Below the pieces are notes generated by a model. It searched no databases and was not told where the DNA came from. It saw nothing but the letters and a program-made list of their open reading frames with translations. Shown here piece after piece: positions 17,912 to 27,686 of a DNA stretch of 64,000 nucleotides. The DNA is from Pseudomonas massiliensis. Its GTDB lineage: Bacteria; Pseudomonadota; Gammaproteobacteria; Pseudomonadales; Pseudomonadaceae. The stretch's first letter is position 1; every line of letters begins with the position of its first letter. Made by a program: the position numbers and the translations under genes. The DNA lies in the NCBI RefSeq assembly GCF_000826105.1, contig NZ_CCYK01000007.1, positions 1 through 64,000 of the forward strand, given 5' to 3'.

Positions 17912-18514
17912 ATGCAATTGAATGTAAATGACGCGCAAGCGATCGAAGTTTCCGAACTGACCTTTGGTGGCGAGTTCAACGAGACCCTGGTACACCAGGC
18001 TGTTGTAGCCTACATGGCCGGTGGCCGTCAGGGCAGCAAGCAGCAGAAAACCCGTTCCGACGTCTCCGGCGGCGGCAAGCGCCCATGGCGCCAGAAGGGT
18101 ACTGGCCGTGCTCGTGCCGGTACTATCCGTAGCCCGCTGTGGCGTGGCGGTGGTACCACTTTCGCTGCTCGTCCCCAGGATCACTCGCAGAAGCTCAACA
18201 AGAAGATGTACCGCGCAGCACTGCGCTCCATCCTCGCCGAGCTGGTACGCACTGATCGTCTGGTCGTGGTTCAGGACTTCGCTGTAGAAGCGCCGAAAAC
18301 CAAAGAACTGCTGGGCAAGCTGAACGGCCTGGGTCTGAATGACGTGCTGATCGTTTCCGAAGCCGTTGACCAGAACCTGTACCTGGCTGCTCGCAACCTG
18401 CCGCACGTCGACGTACGTGACGTACAAGGTTCCGACCCGGTCAGTCTGATCGCTTACGACAAGGTGTTGATCACCGTGTCGGCCGTGAAGAAATTCGAGG
18501 AGCTGCTGGGATGA
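17912..18514 (+). CDS. rplD: 50S ribosomal protein L4
   Basis: Assembly protein that lines the exit tunnel through an extended loop (about residues 40-95, with [18 protein letters not shown]). In E. coli L4 represses the S10 operon by attenuation and translation control; whether this holds in pseudomonads is not shown by the sequence. The 200 residues are full length. The stop overlaps the rplW start by four bases (ATGA). Confidence 0.98.
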   Translation: MQLNVNDAQAIEVSELTFGGEFNETLVHQAVVAYMAGGRQGSKQQKTRSDVSGGGKRPWRQKGTGRARAGTIRSPLWRGGGTTFAARPQDHSQKLNKKMYRAALRSILAELVRTDRLVVVQDFAVEAPKTKELLGKLNGLGLNDVLIVSEAVDQNLYLAARNLPHVDVRDVQGSDPVSLIAYDKVLITVSAVKKFEELLG

Positions 18515-18810
18515 ACCAGGAACGCGTATTCAAAGTTCTGCTTGGCCCGCATGTATCCGAGAAGGCCACCGGCCTGGCTGAGAAAAAAGGCCAGTTCGTC
18601 TTCAAGGTTGCGACCGACGCTACCAAGCTGGAAATCAAGAAGGCCGTCGAATCGCTGTTCGACGTTAAAGTGGAGCGCGTCACTACCCTGAACGTTTTGG
18701 GTAAGACCAAGCGTACCGCTCGGGGTCTGGGCAAGCGTAATGACTGGAAGAAGGCCGTTGTCGCCCTTCAGCCAGGCCAAGATCTCGATTTCAGCAGCAG
18801 TGCTGAGTAA
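18511..18810 (+). CDS. rplW: 50S ribosomal protein L23
   Basis: Sits at the tunnel exit and is the docking site for trigger factor and SRP. The 99 residues include PHVSEKAT near the N-terminus and the extended loop [20 protein letters not shown]. The start overlaps the rplD stop (ATGA), so coupling is likely. rplB begins 14 bases downstream with GGAAGGGG as ribosome site. Confidence 0.98.
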   Translation: MNQERVFKVLLGPHVSEKATGLAEKKGQFVFKVATDATKLEIKKAVESLFDVKVERVTTLNVLGKTKRTARGLGKRNDWKKAVVALQPGQDLDFSSSAE

Positions 18811-18824
18811 GGAAGGGGTGCATC

Positions 18825-19649
18825 ATGGCAATCGTTAAATGCAAACCGACTTCCCCTGGCCGCCGTTTCGTGGTCAAGGTGGTCAACCAGGAGCTGCATA
18901 AAGGCGCTCCTTACGCTCCGCTGCTCGAGAAGAAGTCGAAGTCCGGCGGTCGTAACAACAATGGCCGCATCACCACCCGTCACGTGGGCGGTGGTCACAA
19001 GCAGCACTATCGTCTGGTCGACTTCCGTCGCAACGACAAGGACGGCATCGCCGCCGTTGTCGAGCGCATCGAATACGATCCGAACCGTACTGCTCACCTG
19101 GCCCTGCTGCGCTACGCCGACGGCGAGCGTCGCTACATCATCGCGCCTAAGGGCGTGAGTGCTGGCGACCAGCTGATCTCCGGCGCCCTGGCTCCAATCA
19201 AGCCGGGCAACAGCCTGCAGCTGCGCAACATCCCGGTTGGTAGCACCGTTCACGGTATCGAGCTCAAGCCAGGCAAGGGTGCGCAAATCGCACGTTCGGC
19301 CGGTGCTTCCGCTCAGCTGGTAGCCCGTGAAGGTGTATACGTCACCCTGCGTCTGCGCTCCGGCGAGATGCGCAAAGTGCTCTCCGAGTGCCGCGCTACC
19401 CTGGGTGAAGTGTCCAACTCCGAGCACAGCCTGCGTTCGCTGGGTAAAGCGGGTGCCAAGCGCTGGCGTGGCGTTCGTCCGACCGTTCGTGGTGTTGCCA
19501 TGAACCCGGTTGACCACCCACATGGTGGTGGTGAAGGTCGTACCTCCGGTGGTCGTCATCCGGTATCGCCATGGGGCTTCCCGACCAAGGGTGCGAAGAC
19601 CCGTGGTAATAAGCGTACCGACAACATGATCGTCCGTCGTCGCAAGTAA
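18825..19649 (+). CDS. rplB: 50S ribosomal protein L2
   Basis: Highly conserved protein near the peptidyl transferase centre, needed for subunit joining. The 274 residues show the central OB and SH3 barrels and the C-terminal extension [16 protein letters not shown] with the conserved histidine. The length is typical. It lies between rplW and rpsS in the standard order. Confidence 0.99.
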   Translation: MAIVKCKPTSPGRRFVVKVVNQELHKGAPYAPLLEKKSKSGGRNNNGRITTRHVGGGHKQHYRLVDFRRNDKDGIAAVVERIEYDPNRTAHLALLRYADGERRYIIAPKGVSAGDQLISGALAPIKPGNSLQLRNIPVGSTVHGIELKPGKGAQIARSAGASAQLVAREGVYVTLRLRSGEMRKVLSECRATLGEVSNSEHSLRSLGKAGAKRWRGVRPTVRGVAMNPVDHPHGGGEGRTSGGRHPVSPWGFPTKGAKTRGNKRTDNMIVRRRK

Positions 19650-19664
19650 TCTGAGGATACGACA

Positions 19665-19940
19665 GTGCCACGTTCTCTGAAAAAAGGTCCTTTCATCGAT
19701 CTTCACCTGTTGAAGAAGGTCGAAGTGGCGGCGGAAAAGAACGATCGCAAGCCGGTTAAAACCTGGTCGCGCCGTTCGATGATCCTGCCGCAAATGGTTG
19801 GTCTGACCATCGCCGTTCATAACGGTCGTCAACACGTTCCGGTTCTCGTGAGCGAAGACATGGTTGGCCATAAACTGGGCGAGTTCGCCGGTACCCGCAC
19901 CTATCGCGGGCACGTGGCTGACAAGAAAGCCAAGCGTTAA
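19665..19940 (+). CDS. rpsS: 30S ribosomal protein S19
   Basis: Protein of the 30S head that contacts S13 and the intersubunit bridge. The 91 residues begin [19 protein letters not shown] and contain [19 protein letters not shown], both typical. The start codon is GTG 19665, preceded by TGAGGA. rplV follows after 11 bases. Confidence 0.98.
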   Translation: MPRSLKKGPFIDLHLLKKVEVAAEKNDRKPVKTWSRRSMILPQMVGLTIAVHNGRQHVPVLVSEDMVGHKLGEFAGTRTYRGHVADKKAKR

Positions 19941-19951
19941 GGGGTAAGGAA

Positions 19952-20284
19952 ATGGAAGTAGCCGCTAAGTTGTCGGGCGCTCGCATCTCCGCCCAGAAAG
20001 CCCGCTTGGTCGCCGACCAGATCCGCGGGAAGAAGGTGGGCGACGCGCTCAACCTGTTGGCCTTCAGCAGCAAGAAGGCCGCTGAAGTCATGAAGAAAGT
20101 CCTCGAGTCGGCCGTTGCCAACGCCGAACACAACGAAGGCGCGGACATCGATGACCTGAAGGTCTCGACTGTTTTCGTCAACGAAGGGCGTTCGCTGAAG
20201 CGCATCATGCCGCGTGCCAAGGGCCGCGCTGATCGCATCGTCAAGCGGTCTTGCCATATCACTGTCAAGGTTGCGGACAAGTAA
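19952..20284 (+). CDS. rplV: 50S ribosomal protein L22
   Basis: Lines the exit tunnel with a beta-hairpin, here around residues 80-95 ([16 protein letters not shown]), the region where macrolide-resistance changes are found in other species. The 110 residues match the usual length. The start ATG 19952 has GGGGTAAGG upstream. rpsC starts 13 bases after the stop. Confidence 0.98.
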   Translation: MEVAAKLSGARISAQKARLVADQIRGKKVGDALNLLAFSSKKAAEVMKKVLESAVANAEHNEGADIDDLKVSTVFVNEGRSLKRIMPRAKGRADRIVKRSCHITVKVADK

Positions 20285-20297
20285 CGGAGTCGATCAG

Positions 20298-20984
20298 ATG
20301 GGTCAGAAAGTACATCCCGTTGGCATTCGCCTGGGAATCGTCAAGGAGCACACCTCCGTCTGGTACGCAGACGGTCAGACCTACGCAGATTATCTGCTGG
20401 CGGATCTGAAAACCCGTGAGTTCCTGCAAGACAAACTAAAAAGCGCGTCCGTAAGCCGTATCGATATCCATCGTCCGGCTCAGACTGCACGCATCACCAT
20501 CCACACCGCTCGTCCCGGCATCGTGATCGGCAAGAAAGGTGAAGATGTTGAGAAGCTGCGTCAGGACCTGACCAAGCAAATGGGTGTGCCCGTGCACATC
20601 AATATCGAAGAGATCCGCAAGCCGGAGCTCGACGGTATGCTGGTTGCACAGAGCGTTGCTCAGCAGCTGGAACGTCGTGTCATGTTCCGTCGTGCCATGA
20701 AGCGCGCCGTACAGAACGCCATGCGTATTGGTGCCAAGGGCATCAAGATCCAGGTGAGCGGTCGTCTGGGCGGTGCTGAAATCGCACGTACTGAATGGTA
20801 TCGCGAAGGTCGTGTGCCTCTTCACACCCTGCGTGCCGATATCGACTACGCCACCTACGAAGCTCACACCACTTACGGTGTGATTGGTGTCAAGGTTTGG
20901 ATCTTCAAAGGCGAAGTGATCGGTGGTCGCCAGGAAGAGCTGAAGCCTCAAGCACCAGCGCCTCGTAAAAAAGCTGCCAAATAA
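20298..20984 (+). CDS. rpsC: 30S ribosomal protein S3
   Basis: Forms the mRNA entry channel and has helicase activity with S4 and S5. I start at ATG 20298 ([13 protein letters not shown]), the conserved N-terminus, with ACGGAG upstream; a longer frame from 20214 lies inside rplV. The 228 residues include the KH domain ([11 protein letters not shown]) and a basic tail [10 protein letters not shown]. Confidence 0.98.
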   Translation: MGQKVHPVGIRLGIVKEHTSVWYADGQTYADYLLADLKTREFLQDKLKSASVSRIDIHRPAQTARITIHTARPGIVIGKKGEDVEKLRQDLTKQMGVPVHINIEEIRKPELDGMLVAQSVAQQLERRVMFRRAMKRAVQNAMRIGAKGIKIQVSGRLGGAEIARTEWYREGRVPLHTLRADIDYATYEAHTTYGVIGVKVWIFKGEVIGGRQEELKPQAPAPRKKAAK

Positions 20985-20996
20985 GGAGTACGCCAA

Positions 20997-21410
20997 ATGT
21001 TGCAACCAAAGCGTACAAAATTCCGCAAGCAGATGACTGGCCACAACCGTGGTCTGGCACTGCGCGGTAGCAAAGTCAGCTTCGGCGAATTCGCCTTGAA
21101 AGCTGTTGCTCGTGGTCGCCTCACCGCCCGCCAGATCGAATCGGCACGTCGTGCCCTGACCCGTCACGTAAAGCGTGGCGGCAAGATCTGGATTCGCGTG
21201 TTCCCGGACAAGCCGGTCACCAAGAAGCCTCTCGAAGTGCGGATGGGTAAAGGTAAGGGTAGCGTGGAGTACTGGGTAGCCCAGATCCAGCCAGGCAAGG
21301 TCCTGTACGAGATCGAAGGTGTTTCCGAAGAGCTGGCGCGTGAGGCATTCGCCCTGGCGGCTGCAAAGCTGCCTCTCGCCACCTCCTTTGTTAAGCGGAC
21401 GGTGATGTGA
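20997..21410 (+). CDS. rplP: 50S ribosomal protein L16
   Basis: Late assembly protein near the A-site tRNA elbow. The 137 residues start [19 protein letters not shown] and contain the loop [15 protein letters not shown]. Arg and His positions that are hydroxylated or methylated in E. coli lie in conserved surroundings. The stop TGA overlaps the rpmC start by one base (TGATG). Confidence 0.98.
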   Translation: MLQPKRTKFRKQMTGHNRGLALRGSKVSFGEFALKAVARGRLTARQIESARRALTRHVKRGGKIWIRVFPDKPVTKKPLEVRMGKGKGSVEYWVAQIQPGKVLYEIEGVSEELAREAFALAAAKLPLATSFVKRTVM

Positions 21411-21601
21411 TGCAAGCGAAAGAACTTCGTGAGAAATCAGCACAGCAGCTGAACGAGCAACTGCTCGGCTTGCTGCGCGACCAGTTCAATCTGCGCATGC
21501 AGAAAGCAACTGGCCAGTTGGGGCAGTCTCACCTGCTCTCGCAAGTGAAACGTGACATCGCTCGCGTTAAGACTGTGCTCAACCAGCAGGCAGGTAAGTG
21601 A
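21410..21601 (+). CDS. rpmC: 50S ribosomal protein L29
   Basis: Small two-helix protein at the tunnel exit, next to L23. It is 63 residues long, [10 protein letters not shown] at the start and LNQQAGK at the end. I use ATG 21410, which overlaps the last base of rplP; a GTG three bases earlier is possible but would give an extra methionine. rpsQ starts two bases after its stop. Confidence 0.97.
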   Translation: MQAKELREKSAQQLNEQLLGLLRDQFNLRMQKATGQLGQSHLLSQVKRDIARVKTVLNQQAGK

Positions 21602-21603
21602 TC

Positions 21604-21870
21604 ATGGCCGAAGCCGAAAAAACCGTCCGTACGCTGACTGGCCGTGTTGTCAGCGACAAGATGGACAAAACCATCACCGTACTGATCGAGCGTCGCGTCA
21701 AGCACCCGATCTACGGCAAGTACGTCAAGCGTTCGACTAAGCTGCACGCTCATGACGAGAACAACCAGTGCCACGTGGGTGACAAGGTCACCATCCGTGA
21801 AACCCGTCCGGTCGCCAAGACCAAGACCTGGGCCCTGGTTGAAATCGTTGAACGCGCTGTTGAAGTCTAA
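21604..21870 (+). CDS. rpsQ: 30S ribosomal protein S17
   Basis: OB-fold protein that binds 16S rRNA early in 30S assembly. The 88 residues start [20 protein letters not shown] and contain the rRNA loop [14 protein letters not shown] choose ATG 21604; the GTG at 21598 overlaps rpmC and adds only two residues. It ends the S10 part; rplN follows after 23 bases. Confidence 0.97.
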   Translation: MAEAEKTVRTLTGRVVSDKMDKTITVLIERRVKHPIYGKYVKRSTKLHAHDENNQCHVGDKVTIRETRPVAKTKTWALVEIVERAVEV

Positions 21871-21893
21871 GGGCTAGGGGTCGGAGATATTTT

Positions 21894-22262
21894 ATGATTC
21901 AGACTCAATCCATGCTCGATGTGGCCGATAACAGCGGCGCTCGTCGCGTAATGTGCATCAAGGTTCTCGGCGGTTCGCACCGCCGTTACGCCGGCATTGG
22001 TGACATCATCAAAGTGACCGTCAAGGAAGCGATTCCGCGCGGCAAGGTCAAGAAAGGCCAGGTGATGACCGCTGTTGTCGTTCGTACCCGTCACGGCGTG
22101 CGCCGCGCTGATGGTTCCATCATCCGCTTCGACGGCAACGCTGCTGTTCTGCTGAACAACAAGCAAGAGCCGATCGGCACCCGTATCTTTGGGCCAGTGA
22201 CCCGTGAGCTTCGTTCCGAGAAGTTCATGAAGATCGTCTCGCTCGCCCCAGAAGTGCTGTAA
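21894..22262 (+). CDS. rplN: 50S ribosomal protein L14
   Basis: Forms intersubunit bridges and binds the silencing factor RsfS. The 122 residues begin [19 protein letters not shown], the family signature, with the basic loop [12 protein letters not shown]. First gene of the spc set rplN-rplX-rplE-rpsN. Upstream GGTCGGAGATATTTT gives a good ribosome site. Confidence 0.98.
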   Translation: MIQTQSMLDVADNSGARRVMCIKVLGGSHRRYAGIGDIIKVTVKEAIPRGKVKKGQVMTAVVVRTRHGVRRADGSIIRFDGNAAVLLNNKQEPIGTRIFGPVTRELRSEKFMKIVSLAPEVL

Positions 22263-22273
22263 GGAGATCCGAC

Positions 22274-22588
22274 ATGCAAAAGATTCGTCGTGACGACGAG
22301 ATCATCGTGATCGCCGGCAAAGACAAGGGCAAGCGCGGTAAGGTGCTGAAGGTGCTCGCTGACGACCGTCTGGTCGTTGGTGGGGTCAACCTGGTCAAGC
22401 GCCATACCAAGCCGAATCCGATGGCTGGCATTCAAGGCGGTATCGTTGAGAAAGAAGCGCCTCTGCACGCTTCCAACGTTGCCATCTTCAATGGCGAAAC
22501 CAACAAGGCTGACCGTGTTGGTTTCAAGGTAGAAGACGGCAAGAAGATTCGTGTCTTCAAGTCGACCCAAAAAGCGGTTGATGCTTGA
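22274..22588 (+). CDS. rplX: 50S ribosomal protein L24
   Basis: KOW-type assembly initiator of the 50S subunit near the tunnel exit. The 104 residues contain the KOW motif [17 protein letters not shown] and [22 protein letters not shown] is split across the middle. Spacing to rplN is 11 bases with AAGGAG directly upstream. Confidence 0.98.
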   Translation: MQKIRRDDEIIVIAGKDKGKRGKVLKVLADDRLVVGGVNLVKRHTKPNPMAGIQGGIVEKEAPLHASNVAIFNGETNKADRVGFKVEDGKKIRVFKSTQKAVDA

Positions 22589-22608
22589 ACACTGCTAGGT
22601 AGAAGACA

Positions 22609-23148
22609 ATGGCACGACTAAAAGAGATTTACCGGAAGGAAATCGCGCCCAAGCTTAAGGAAGAACTTAAGCTGGCGAACGTGATGGAAGTTCCGCGCGT
22701 TACCAAGATCACCCTGAACATGGGTCTGGGCGAAGCGATCGGTGACAAGAAAGTCATCGAGCACGCTGTAGCTGACCTGGAAAAGATCACCGGTCAAAAG
22801 CCGGTGGTCACTTTCGCCAAGAAGTCCATCGCGGGCTTCAAGGTACGTGAAGGTTGGCCGATTGGTGTCAAGGTCACCCTGCGTCGCGATCGTATGTACG
22901 AATTCCTGGATCGCCTGCTCTCCATCTCCCTGCCTCGGGTCCGTGACTTCCGCGGCCTGAATGCCAAGTCCTTCGATGGTCGCGGCAACTACAGCATGGG
23001 CGTGAAAGAGCAGATCATCTTCCCGGAAATCGATTACGACAAGATCGATGCTCTTCGCGGTCTGGACATCACCCTGACCACCACCGCCCGTACGGACGAA
23101 GAAGGCCGCGCTCTGCTGCGTGCATTCAAGTTCCCGTTCCGTAACTGA
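22609..23148 (+). CDS. rplE: 50S ribosomal protein L5
   Basis: Binds 5S rRNA and forms a bridge to S13. The 179 residues begin [19 protein letters not shown] and contain [12 protein letters not shown] and [17 protein letters not shown], all typical. In E. coli S8 represses the spc operon at the start of the rplE mRNA; I see no obvious copy of that site here but cannot exclude it by eye. Confidence 0.98.
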   Translation: MARLKEIYRKEIAPKLKEELKLANVMEVPRVTKITLNMGLGEAIGDKKVIEHAVADLEKITGQKPVVTFAKKSIAGFKVREGWPIGVKVTLRRDRMYEFLDRLLSISLPRVRDFRGLNAKSFDGRGNYSMGVKEQIIFPEIDYDKIDALRGLDITLTTTARTDEEGRALLRAFKFPFRN

Positions 23149-23161
23149 TAGGAGTCGGACA

Positions 23162-23467
23162 ATGGCTAAGAAGAGTATGAAGAACCGTGAGCTGAAGCGT
23201 CAGCAAACGGTAGCCAAGTACGCCAAGAAGCGTGCCGAGCTGAAGGCGACCATCGTTGACCTGAACGCATCGCCAGAAGAGCGCTGGGCTGCCAGCGTCG
23301 CTCTGCAGAAGCAGCCACGTGACGCCAGCGCTTCGCGCCTGCGTAACCGCTGCCGTCTGACCGGCCGTCCTCACGGTGTATACCGTAAGTTCGGTCTGGC
23401 GCGTAACATGCTGCGTCAAGCTGCAATGCGTGGTGACGTTCCAGGTCTGGTCAAGGCCAGCTGGTAA
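23162..23467 (+). CDS. rpsN: 30S ribosomal protein S14
   Basis: Late-binding protein of the 30S head. I start at ATG 23162 ([15 protein letters not shown]), giving 101 residues; the frame open from 23120 lies in rplE. This is the long form without the CxxC zinc knuckles found in the short S14 of other bacteria. A terminator hairpin and a new promoter follow, so it is probably the last gene of its transcript. Confidence 0.97.
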   Translation: MAKKSMKNRELKRQQTVAKYAKKRAELKATIVDLNASPEERWAASVALQKQPRDASASRLRNRCRLTGRPHGVYRKFGLARNMLRQAAMRGDVPGLVKASW

Positions 23468-23511
23468 GGTCGCAACCGCGGCGGCTTATCCCGCCGCTGG
23501 TCACGCCAAGC

Positions 23512-23543
23512 AATCAAGCCCCTCATGGGGCTTGATTCGTTTT
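23512..23543 (+). terminator. Terminator after rpsN, inside the spc cluster
   Basis: An 11-bp perfect stem AATCAAGCCCC (23512-23522) and GGGGCTTGATT (23527-23537) around TCAT, then CGTTTTC. A smaller stem GCGGCGG/CCGCCGC lies just before it. The T run is short, but the stem is strong. Confidence 0.7.
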
Positions 23544-23560
23544 CGGGGTGTGTCTAGAAT
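23532..23560 (+). promoter_or_regulatory. Sigma70-type promoter before rpsH
   Basis: TTGATT (23532-23537), a 17-base spacer and TAGAAT (23555-23560). The -35 box is the descending arm of the terminator stem. Transcription would start near 23567 and leave a leader of about 90 bases before rpsH. Confidence 0.7.
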
Positions 23561-23657
23561 GACCGGCTCGCCTGAGCCCGGGCTTTGCCTTGGGCGGTAC
23601 GCAGGCGATTTTTGCAGCCGAAAGGCTCGTTTTTTTTGTATCAGGAGCGTCTAGCCC

Positions 23658-24050
23658 ATGAGTATGCAGGACCCGTTAGCGGACATGCTAACTCGCATCC
23701 GTAATGCCCAGATGGCTGAAAAGTCCGTCGTCAGCATGCCTTCTTCCACGTTGAAGGTTGCGGTAGCCAAAGTTCTGAAGGACGAAGGTTACATCGCGGG
23801 TTATCAGGTCAGCGGTGAAGGCAAGCCTTCGCTGTCCATCGAGCTGAAGTACTTCGAAGGCCGTCCGGTCATCGAAGAAGTCAAGCGCGTCAGCCGTCCT
23901 GGCCTGCGTCAGTACAAATCCGTCGACGACCTGCCGAAAGTTCGCGGCGGCCTTGGCGTATCCATCGTCTCCACCAACAAAGGTGTGATGACTGATCGTG
24001 CTGCGCGCGCTGCCGGTGTCGGCGGCGAAGTCCTTTGCACTGTGTTCTAA
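23658..24050 (+). CDS. rpsH: 30S ribosomal protein S8
   Basis: Primary 16S rRNA-binding protein of the central 30S domain; in E. coli the translational repressor of the spc operon. The 130 residues begin [18 protein letters not shown] and end GGEVLCTVF, both typical. It follows 190 bases after rpsN and has its own promoter. AGGAG at 23642-23646 is the ribosome site for ATG 23658; the second ATG at 23664 is less well spaced. Confidence 0.97.
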   Translation: MSMQDPLADMLTRIRNAQMAEKSVVSMPSSTLKVAVAKVLKDEGYIAGYQVSGEGKPSLSIELKYFEGRPVIEEVKRVSRPGLRQYKSVDDLPKVRGGLGVSIVSTNKGVMTDRAARAAGVGGEVLCTVF

Positions 24051-24062
24051 GGGGGGATAAGC

Positions 24063-24596
24063 ATGTCTCGCGTCGCTAAGAACCCCGTCAGGCTGCCTGC
24101 TGGCGTAGAAGTCAAATTCGCCGGTCAGCAACTGTCGATCAAAGGTGCCAAGGGTACCCTCGAGCTGAATGTTCACGCATCTGTTGAAGTGGTCGAAGAG
24201 GGCGGGGAACTGCGCTTCTCCGCTCGCAACGGTGATCAGCAGACTCGCGCAATGGCCGGCACCACCCGTGCACTGGTCAACAACATGGTGCAGGGCGTAA
24301 GCCAGGGCTTCGAGCGCAAGCTCCAGCTGGTTGGCGTAGGTTACAAGGCTCAGGCCAAAGGCGAAGTTCTGTCCCTGGCACTCGGTTTCTCGCACCCGGT
24401 TGATTATCAGCTGCCGAAAGGCGTTACCGCTGAAACTCCAAGCCAGACCGATATCGTCATCAAGGGTATCGACAAGCAGCTCGTAGGCCAGGTTGCCGCG
24501 GAAATCCGCGACTTCCGTCGCCCAGAGCCGTACAAAGGCAAGGGTGTCCGTTACGCGGATGAAGTCGTCCGCCGTAAAGAAGCCAAGAAGAAGTAG
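24063..24596 (+). CDS. rplF: 50S ribosomal protein L6
   Basis: Two-domain protein near the sarcin-ricin loop and the elongation factor site. The 177 residues begin [17 protein letters not shown] and carry the C-terminal signature [16 protein letters not shown]. Upstream AAGGGGGGATAAGC is a strong ribosome site. Position rpsH-rplF-rplR is standard. Confidence 0.98.
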   Translation: MSRVAKNPVRLPAGVEVKFAGQQLSIKGAKGTLELNVHASVEVVEEGGELRFSARNGDQQTRAMAGTTRALVNNMVQGVSQGFERKLQLVGVGYKAQAKGEVLSLALGFSHPVDYQLPKGVTAETPSQTDIVIKGIDKQLVGQVAAEIRDFRRPEPYKGKGVRYADEVVRRKEAKKK

Positions 24597-24606
24597 GGCC
24601 TAGCAA

Positions 24607-24957
24607 ATGACCGACAAAAAAGTTACTCGTCTGCGTCGCGCTCGCAAAGCACGCCTGAAGATGCACGAGCTCGAAGCCGTGCGCCTGTGCGTGTATCGCT
24701 CTTCGCAGCACATTTATGCCCAGGTCATTTCGGCCGACGGCAGCAAGGTCCTGGCAAGCGCTTCGACCTTGGACAAAGAACTGCGTGATGGCGCCACCGG
24801 CAACATCGACGCCGCCACGAAGGTTGGCCAGCTGGTCGCTGAGCGCGCGAAAGCCGCCGGCGTCTCCCAAGTGGCTTTCGACCGTTCTGGCTTCAAGTAC
24901 CACGGTCGCGTGAAAGCGCTGGCTGATGCTGCTCGTGAAGGCGGGCTGGAGTTCTAA
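24607..24957 (+). CDS. rplR: 50S ribosomal protein L18
   Basis: Binds 5S rRNA with L5 to form the central protuberance. The 116 residues have a basic N-terminus ([16 protein letters not shown]) and the core [20 protein letters not shown]. The length is typical. rpsE starts 3 bases after the stop, so the pair is closely coupled. Confidence 0.98.
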   Translation: MTDKKVTRLRRARKARLKMHELEAVRLCVYRSSQHIYAQVISADGSKVLASASTLDKELRDGATGNIDAATKVGQLVAERAKAAGVSQVAFDRSGFKYHGRVKALADAAREGGLEF

Positions 24958-24960
24958 GTT

Positions 24961-25461
24961 ATGGCAAATAACGATCAAAAGCGCGACGAAGGCTACATCG
25001 AGAAGCTGGTTCAGGTTAACCGCGTTGCCAAGACCGTAAAAGGCGGTCGTATCTTCACCTTCACCGCGCTGACCGTGGTAGGTGATGGCAAGGGCCGCGT
25101 CGGCTTCGGCCGTGGCAAGTCCCGCGAAGTGCCTGCCGCTATCCAGAAAGCTATGGAAGCCGCTCGCCGCAACATGATTCAGGTAGACCTGAACGGCACC
25201 ACCCTGCAGTACGCTACCAAGTCCACCCATGGTGCGTCCAAGGTGTACATGCAGCCTGCCTCCGAAGGTACCGGCATCATCGCTGGTGGCGCCATGCGTG
25301 CCGTCCTGGAAGTCGCTGGCGTTCAGAACGTTCTGGCCAAGTGCTACGGTTCGACCAATCCGGTCAACGTGGTTCACGCCACCTTCAACGGCCTGAAAGC
25401 CATGCAGTCCCCTGATTCGATCGCCGCCAAGCGTGGCAAGAGCGTCGAGGAAATTCTGTAA
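24961..25461 (+). CDS. rpsE: 30S ribosomal protein S5
   Basis: With S3 and S4 forms the mRNA entry channel; changes in it give spectinomycin resistance. The 166 residues include the N-terminal double-stranded RNA-binding fold ([20 protein letters not shown]) and [17 protein letters not shown]. The sequence around the spectinomycin loop looks wild type. The stop TAA shares its last A with the rpmD ATG. Confidence 0.98.
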   Translation: MANNDQKRDEGYIEKLVQVNRVAKTVKGGRIFTFTALTVVGDGKGRVGFGRGKSREVPAAIQKAMEAARRNMIQVDLNGTTLQYATKSTHGASKVYMQPASEGTGIIAGGAMRAVLEVAGVQNVLAKCYGSTNPVNVVHATFNGLKAMQSPDSIAAKRGKSVEEIL

Positions 25462-25637
25462 TGGCTACCGTCAAAGTTACCCTGATCAAGAGCACCGCCG
25501 GCCGCCTGCCCAACCACAAGCTGTGTGTAAAGGGCCTGGGCCTGCGTCGCATCGGTCACACCGTGGAAGTCCAGGATACTCCCGAGAATCGCGGGATGAT
25601 CAACAAGGCTTACTACATGCTGCGCGTTGAGGGTTGA
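25461..25637 (+). CDS. rpmD: 50S ribosomal protein L30
   Basis: Small 50S protein of 58 residues, beginning [20 protein letters not shown] and ending YYMLRVEG. Its start overlaps the rpsE stop by one base, and rplO begins 4 bases after its stop. It lies between rpsE and rplO in the usual order, and the length is that of the bacterial short form. Confidence 0.97.
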   Translation: MATVKVTLIKSTAGRLPNHKLCVKGLGLRRIGHTVEVQDTPENRGMINKAYYMLRVEG

Positions 25638-25641
25638 TTCG

Positions 25642-26076
25642 ATGAAACTCAATGATCTGAGTCCAGCGCCGGGTTCCCGTCGCGAGAAGCACCGTCCGGG
25701 CCGTGGTATCGGTAGCGGCCTGGGCAAGACCGGTGGCCGTGGCCACAAAGGTCAAACCTCCCGTTCCGGTGGCACCATTGCTCCTGGTTTCGAGGGTGGT
25801 CAACAGCCTCTGCACCGTCGCCTGCCGAAGTTCGGCTTCGTTTCGCTGAAAGCCATGGATCGCGCGGAAGTGCGTACCTCCGAGCTGGCCAAGGTGGAAG
25901 GTGATGTCGTCACTCTGCAATCCCTCAAGGATGCCAACGTGATCAACCAGAACGTACAGCGTGTGAAGATCATGCTGTCGGGCGAGGTTACTCGTGCGGT
26001 CACCCTGAAGGGCATCGCCGCCACCAAGGGTGCGCGTGCGGCCATCGAAGCAGCTGGCGGCAAGTTCGAGGAATAA
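25642..26076 (+). CDS. rplO: 50S ribosomal protein L15
   Basis: Late assembly protein with a long basic, Gly-rich N-terminal extension (about 10-60, including [20 protein letters not shown]). I use ATG 25642 ([18 protein letters not shown]), giving 144 residues; an upstream in-frame start at 25627 lies in rpmD. secY begins right after the stop. Confidence 0.97.
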   Translation: MKLNDLSPAPGSRREKHRPGRGIGSGLGKTGGRGHKGQTSRSGGTIAPGFEGGQQPLHRRLPKFGFVSLKAMDRAEVRTSELAKVEGDVVTLQSLKDANVINQNVQRVKIMLSGEVTRAVTLKGIAATKGARAAIEAAGGKFEE

Positions 26077-27411
26077 ATGGCTAAGCAAGGTGCTCTCTCA
26101 TCGCTCAGCAAGAGTGGGGGTTTGTCCGAACTCTGGGCTCGTCTGCGCTTCCTGTTCCTGGCGATCATCGTCTACAGGATCGGCGCTCACATCCCGGTTC
26201 CCGGCATGAACCCTGATCGGCTGGCGGACCTGTTCCGACAGAATGAGGGGACCATTCTTAGCCTGTTCAACATGTTTTCCGGCGGCGCGCTCGAGCGCAT
26301 GAGCATCTTTGCATTGGGGATCATGCCGTACATCTCGGCATCGATCATCATGCAGTTGATGACGGCGATCAGCCCGCAGCTGGAGCAGTTGAAGAAGGAA
26401 GGTGAGGCTGGCCGTCGCAAGATCAGCCAGTACACCCGCTATGGCACCGTAGTCCTGGCTTTGGTCCAGGCCATTGGCATGTCCATTGGCCTGGCCAACC
26501 AGGGCGTCGCGTTTTCCGCCGGCTTCGGCTTCTACTTCGTGGCAGTCACCACCTTCGTGGCGGGCGCGCTGTTCATGATGTGGCTGGGCGAGCAGATTAC
26601 CGAGCGCGGTGTCGGCAACGGTATCTCGATGTTGATTTTCTCGGGTATCGTCGCTGGTCTTCCGAGAGCGATCGGGCAGTCTTTCGAGTCTGCGCGCATG
26701 GGTGATATCAATATCTTCGCCCTGATCGCCATCGGTTTGCTGGCAGTAGCGATCATTGGTTTCGTGGTGTTCATCGAGCGTGGTCAGCGCCGTATTGCGG
26801 TGCACTACGCCAAGCGCCAGCAGGGCCGCAAGGTCTTCGCTGCGCAGACGAGCCACCTGCCTTTGAAGGTGAACATGGCGGGCGTCATTCCTGCCATTTT
26901 CGCGAGCAGCATCTTGCTGTTCCCGGCTTCGCTGGGCGCCTGGTTCGGTCAGTCTGCGGGTATGGGCTGGCTGCAGGACGTCTCGCAGTCGATCGCGCCT
27001 GGTCAGCCGTTGAACATCTTGCTGTTTACCGCAGGGATCATTTTCTTCTGCTTCTTCTATACGGCCTTGATGTTCAACCCGAAAGACGTAGCGGAAAACC
27101 TGAAGAAGTCCGGTGCCTTTATTCCGGGCATCCGTCCGGGCGAGCAGTCTGCGCGCTACATTGATGGCGTTCTGACCCGCTTGACCATGTTCGGTGCTCT
27201 TTACATGACGGCCGTGTGCTTGCTTCCCCAGTTCCTGGTGGTTGCGGCCAACGTTCCGTTCTACCTTGGCGGGACCTCGTTGCTGATTGTGGTAGTGGTT
27301 GTGATGGACTTTATGGCCCAAGTACAATCCCACCTCGTTTCGCACCAGTACGAATCCCTGATGAAGAAAGCCAACCTGAAGGGCTACGGCGGCAGCAGCA
27401 TGCTGCGCTAA
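26077..27411 (+). CDS. secY: Protein translocase subunit SecY
   Basis: Channel subunit of the Sec translocon in the inner membrane; works with SecE from this window and with SecA or the ribosome. The 444 residues form ten hydrophobic segments. [14 protein letters not shown] lies in the first one and the plug region, and the cytoplasmic loop has [19 protein letters not shown]. The start ATG 26077 follows the rplO stop directly, with GAGGA just upstream. Confidence 0.98.
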   Translation: MAKQGALSSLSKSGGLSELWARLRFLFLAIIVYRIGAHIPVPGMNPDRLADLFRQNEGTILSLFNMFSGGALERMSIFALGIMPYISASIIMQLMTAISPQLEQLKKEGEAGRRKISQYTRYGTVVLALVQAIGMSIGLANQGVAFSAGFGFYFVAVTTFVAGALFMMWLGEQITERGVGNGISMLIFSGIVAGLPRAIGQSFESARMGDINIFALIAIGLLAVAIIGFVVFIERGQRRIAVHYAKRQQGRKVFAAQTSHLPLKVNMAGVIPAIFASSILLFPASLGAWFGQSAGMGWLQDVSQSIAPGQPLNILLFTAGIIFFCFFYTALMFNPKDVAENLKKSGAFIPGIRPGEQSARYIDGVLTRLTMFGALYMTAVCLLPQFLVVAANVPFYLGGTSLLIVVVVVMDFMAQVQSHLVSHQYESLMKKANLKGYGGSSMLR

Positions 27412-27439
27412 GGCGCCCATAAGGTTCGAGGAGTTGGTG

Positions 27440-27556
27440 ATGAAAGTTCGTGCATCGGTGAAAAAGCTGTGCCGCAACTGCAAGATTATCCGCCGCGAAG
27501 GTATCGTGCGCGTGATCTGCAGCGCGGAACCACGTCACAAGCAGCGCCAAGGCTGA
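27440..27556 (+). CDS. rpmJ: 50S ribosomal protein L36
   Basis: The smallest 50S protein, 38 residues: [19 protein letters not shown] at the start and EPRHKQRQG at the end. Cys11, Cys14, Cys27 and His33 form the zinc ribbon, so this is the zinc-binding (C+) form. GAGGAG stands 11 bases before ATG 27440. It follows secY after 28 bases and closes the spc cluster. Confidence 0.97.
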   Translation: MKVRASVKKLCRNCKIIRREGIVRVICSAEPRHKQRQG

Positions 27557-27574
27557 TTGTGAGCTGTGCTTAAG

Positions 27575-27600
27575 CCCGGCAGCTAGTGTGCTGTCGGGTT
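27575..27600 (+). terminator. Hairpin terminator after rpmJ
   Basis: CCCGGCAG (27575-27582) pairs with CTGTCGGG (27591-27598, one G-U) around an 8-base loop. Only TT follows before GATTAATTG and TTTTT, so it may be a partial terminator. It touches the next promoter. Confidence 0.55.
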
Positions 27601-27627
27601 GATTAATTGTTTTTACAGCGCTATGAT
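27599..27627 (+). promoter_or_regulatory. Sigma70-type promoter of the alpha operon
   Basis: TTGATT (27599-27604), a 17-base spacer and TATGAT (27622-27627), beginning directly at the end of the preceding hairpin. Start of transcription near 27634, about 53 bases before rpsM. Confidence 0.7.
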
Positions 27628-27630
27628 CTC

Positions 27631-27658
27631 GCGCCCTATTTCTTGGCTTCCGGGGCGC
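27631..27658 (+). promoter_or_regulatory. Leader hairpin of the alpha operon
   Basis: GCGCCC (27631-27636) pairs with GGGCGC (27653-27658) in the short leader ahead of rpsM. S4 controls this operon through a leader structure in E. coli; that this hairpin has the same role is only a guess. Confidence 0.35.
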
Positions 27659-27686
27659 AGGTAGCTGTCAATTGGAGTTCCACTGA

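Noticed and set aside
16538..18427. 629-codon minus-strand frame across tuf, rpsJ, rplC and rplD
   Set aside because: Antisense of four certain ribosomal genes and their terminator; no family resemblance.
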